Positions 62,621-64,000 of a DNA stretch of 64,000 nucleotides are shown one piece after another. Location: contig JAIXMP010000054.1 of assembly GCA_025677815.1 (NCBI GenBank), positions 62,001-126,000 of the forward strand, in the 5' to 3' direction. Each line of letters opens with the position of its first letter. The stretch's first letter is position 1. The notes below the pieces were generated by a model. The model made no database searches, was not told where the DNA came from, and saw only the letters and a program-made list of their open reading frames with translations. This DNA is from Phascolomyces articulosus (taxonomy: Eukaryota > Mucoromycota > Mucoromycetes > Mucorales > Lichtheimiaceae). A program made the translations under genes and the position numbers.

Positions 62621-63070
62621 GCCCAAAGGGCATAGTGTTAATTGAGAATTAAATAAAATAAAAAAAAACCCCTCATCTTTAAATATAAAAACATAATGGA
62701 TTTTGCAACTTGCAACTTGAAACCATGGATGACTACTTGCATCGTTATCCAGGGTGAAAAAACACCTTTAATATTTACTAACTATTGGCACATATTTTAT
62801 ACTTTATTTCCCATTACGTTGTTGCCCTGATATTTGGTTTGGTGGTAATTTAGTGGTGATGAAAGTGTGAACACAATATGTGTTGCTTGTAAGATAGATA
62901 ATAATTTATGATATGATAATTGAGTGTAAACACCAAAATGTGTTAATCAGTTATATTTAATGATATTGAGTAACAGGGCTTTTGGTGAGCAACACGATGT
63001 TACTAATAAGATTTGCTTCTTATAATTACAATTCTTATAGCAACTAAAGTTTTTATATATCAGTTCGTGA

Positions 63071-63893
63071 TATTTAGTGAGCACCAGTAATATTAACGTA
63101 TATTACACCGATTAAAGCAACAGATATCAATACTAATGTTTTAAGCAAGTATCTGTTTATATGTGATTATACAGCTATATTAGCGTGGATTCTTTAGGCC
63201 ACAGTAAAATATATAATACGAATAATATATGATATATAATTGAATTATCGTTTGAAGTATAAAAAATGTATAACAAGTGAAGCTTGGATTAGCAGTTCTT
63301 GTTATTACAAAAGAGTAACTTGTGTAGTATGTTACTATATGATATAATCCTTGATATAATGTCTTGAATTCAATGATAATAGTCAAAGTCAGGTATGTTA
63401 CTTCCGACTGGTAATGATAATAGAATAAGGATCAGGAATGTTACGTCTGTCCTATATTGAAATGTTAAGCTTTCTTTAAGCTACAGTAAAATTAAAACAA
63501 GCCAGTTCGGTCTTGAGTGAATCAATACTCTTAAAATTTATGTATATGATAAAGAGAAGTATAATTGATTGATTTTATTTCAGTTACAAAATAGTGGGGT
63601 ATTTATATGTTTTCCAATAATTAAATATTTCTATCCTAAGTAACAACATGTGAAGATACTGCGGTTGCTACGAGGTACTGCGGTAATAAATGAATGTCCA
63701 ATAATAATATTATGTGTTGAATAAGTGATAATTATGTTTATAAGTATGTTGCTGCGGTGTATATGTATCTCTTGTTAATTGGAAGATACCAAAAGGTAAG
63801 ATAATCCGATGTTGTCGCAGTAACAGTATTTATATATAGAGTTGTTTCGTAGTAATAATGGTAATAACTGCGGTTCTTTCTGGGGGGTTACAA
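63071..63893 (-). mobile_element. LTR-like sequence, copy 2 (leftward), ending in a PBS-like 15-mer
   Basis: Inverted homologue of 58101-58762. On the minus strand it starts TTGTAACCCCCCAGAAAGAA, carries AAAACATATAAATACCCC (about 63596-63614), the shared AATTAAAACAAGCCA block on the plus strand (63490-63504), and ends at TGGTGCTCACTAAAT (63085-63071). The distance from TATA-like motif to the AAGCC block is similar in both copies (about 85 and 93 nt). It is about 140 nt longer than copy 1 between that block and the PBS-like 15-mer, so the copies differ by indels. The extra GCGGT motifs at 63660-63870 match the GCGCAGTAA/CTGCGG motifs of copy 1. Confidence 0.5.
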
Positions 63894-64000
63894 CGTTAAA
63901 CACAAAATAATAAAACTATCTTTAATAGATAATTCATAATATCTCACCATTATAACACGTGTACACATTTTATTTCAAAAATATTATTAGAGAAAGTAGT

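Larger units (their letters stand above)
58763..63070. other. interior between the inverted LTR-like copies
   Basis: Mostly A+T-rich without an intact gene. It contains a 20-bp imperfect tandem duplication (59878-59917), coding-like stretches at about 59950-60850, a compound ATT/ATTG microsatellite (61437-61503), a DNA-transposon-like terminus (62529 onward) and an internally repetitive segment near 62870-62990. Confidence 0.4.

Noticed and set aside
1..64000. tRNA, rRNA and CRISPR-like arrays
   Set aside because: Looked for T-loop GGTTCRANNCC-type boxes and regular spaced repeats; none convincing was found. Repeats present are microsatellites or degenerate tandem repeats.

Overview
The window is nuclear DNA of an early-diverging filamentous fungus, most likely Mucoromycota (Mucorales-like). 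The basis is very high A+T content, many short GT-AG introns (about 50 to 250 nt) with CTAAT-type branch sites, homopolymer- and microsatellite-rich spacers, and fungal-type proteins (polyQ/polyN/polyH transcription and signalling proteins, an Erv2-type oxidase, a fungal Cdc4-type F-box/WD40 protein). I do not commit to a genus.

Region 1, 1-27.6 kb, is gene-rich and ordinary. It holds a minus-strand gene running off the left edge; a small three-exon gene for a probable mitochondrial amphipathic-helix protein (1532-2166, +); a DHA1-type MFS exporter (3359-5746, +); a Cdc4/Fbw7-type SCF substrate receptor (6692-8674, -); a SulP/SLC26 anion transporter with STAS domain, divergent from it (10088-13454, +); an Alr4036-type FMN-binding pyridoxamine-phosphate-oxidase-like protein (15163-16223, +); calmodulin (19011-20093, +); acireductone dioxygenase (21104-22059, +); retromer subunit Vps35 (22276-26206, -); and an Erv2-type sulfhydryl oxidase (26795-27579, -). 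All spliced models sum to whole codons and join known domain sequence across each junction.

Region 2, 27.6-64 kb, is gene-poor. Secure genes are ribosomal protein eL36 (38627-39095, +), a 708-residue protein with two separate pairs of C2H2 zinc fingers (39560-41686, -), and glutathione synthetase (49623-52588, +). The rest is A+T-rich spacer with microsatellites, decayed coding fragments (32.6, 31.3-32.0 and 33.7 kb), a 5'-truncated LINE reverse-transcriptase tail (53.9-55.2 kb), a perfect hairpin between CCCTAAA motifs (56.86 kb), and a divergent inverted pair of LTR-like sequences (58.1-58.76 and 63.07-63.89 kb) enclosing about 4.3 kb that contains unexplained coding-like segments.

The genes do not form a functional cluster. 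They are housekeeping functions (calcium signalling, retromer trafficking, ER oxidative folding, methionine salvage, glutathione synthesis, translation, ubiquitin-dependent turnover, membrane transport), each with its own promoter. I found no convincing new multi-gene system. The candidates most worth a second look are the inverted LTR-like pair with its interior, the dispersed repeat shared between 18.2 and 33.4 kb, and the two-pair zinc-finger protein. Exon boundaries were read by eye and may be off by a few bases where alternative GT/AG sites exist.
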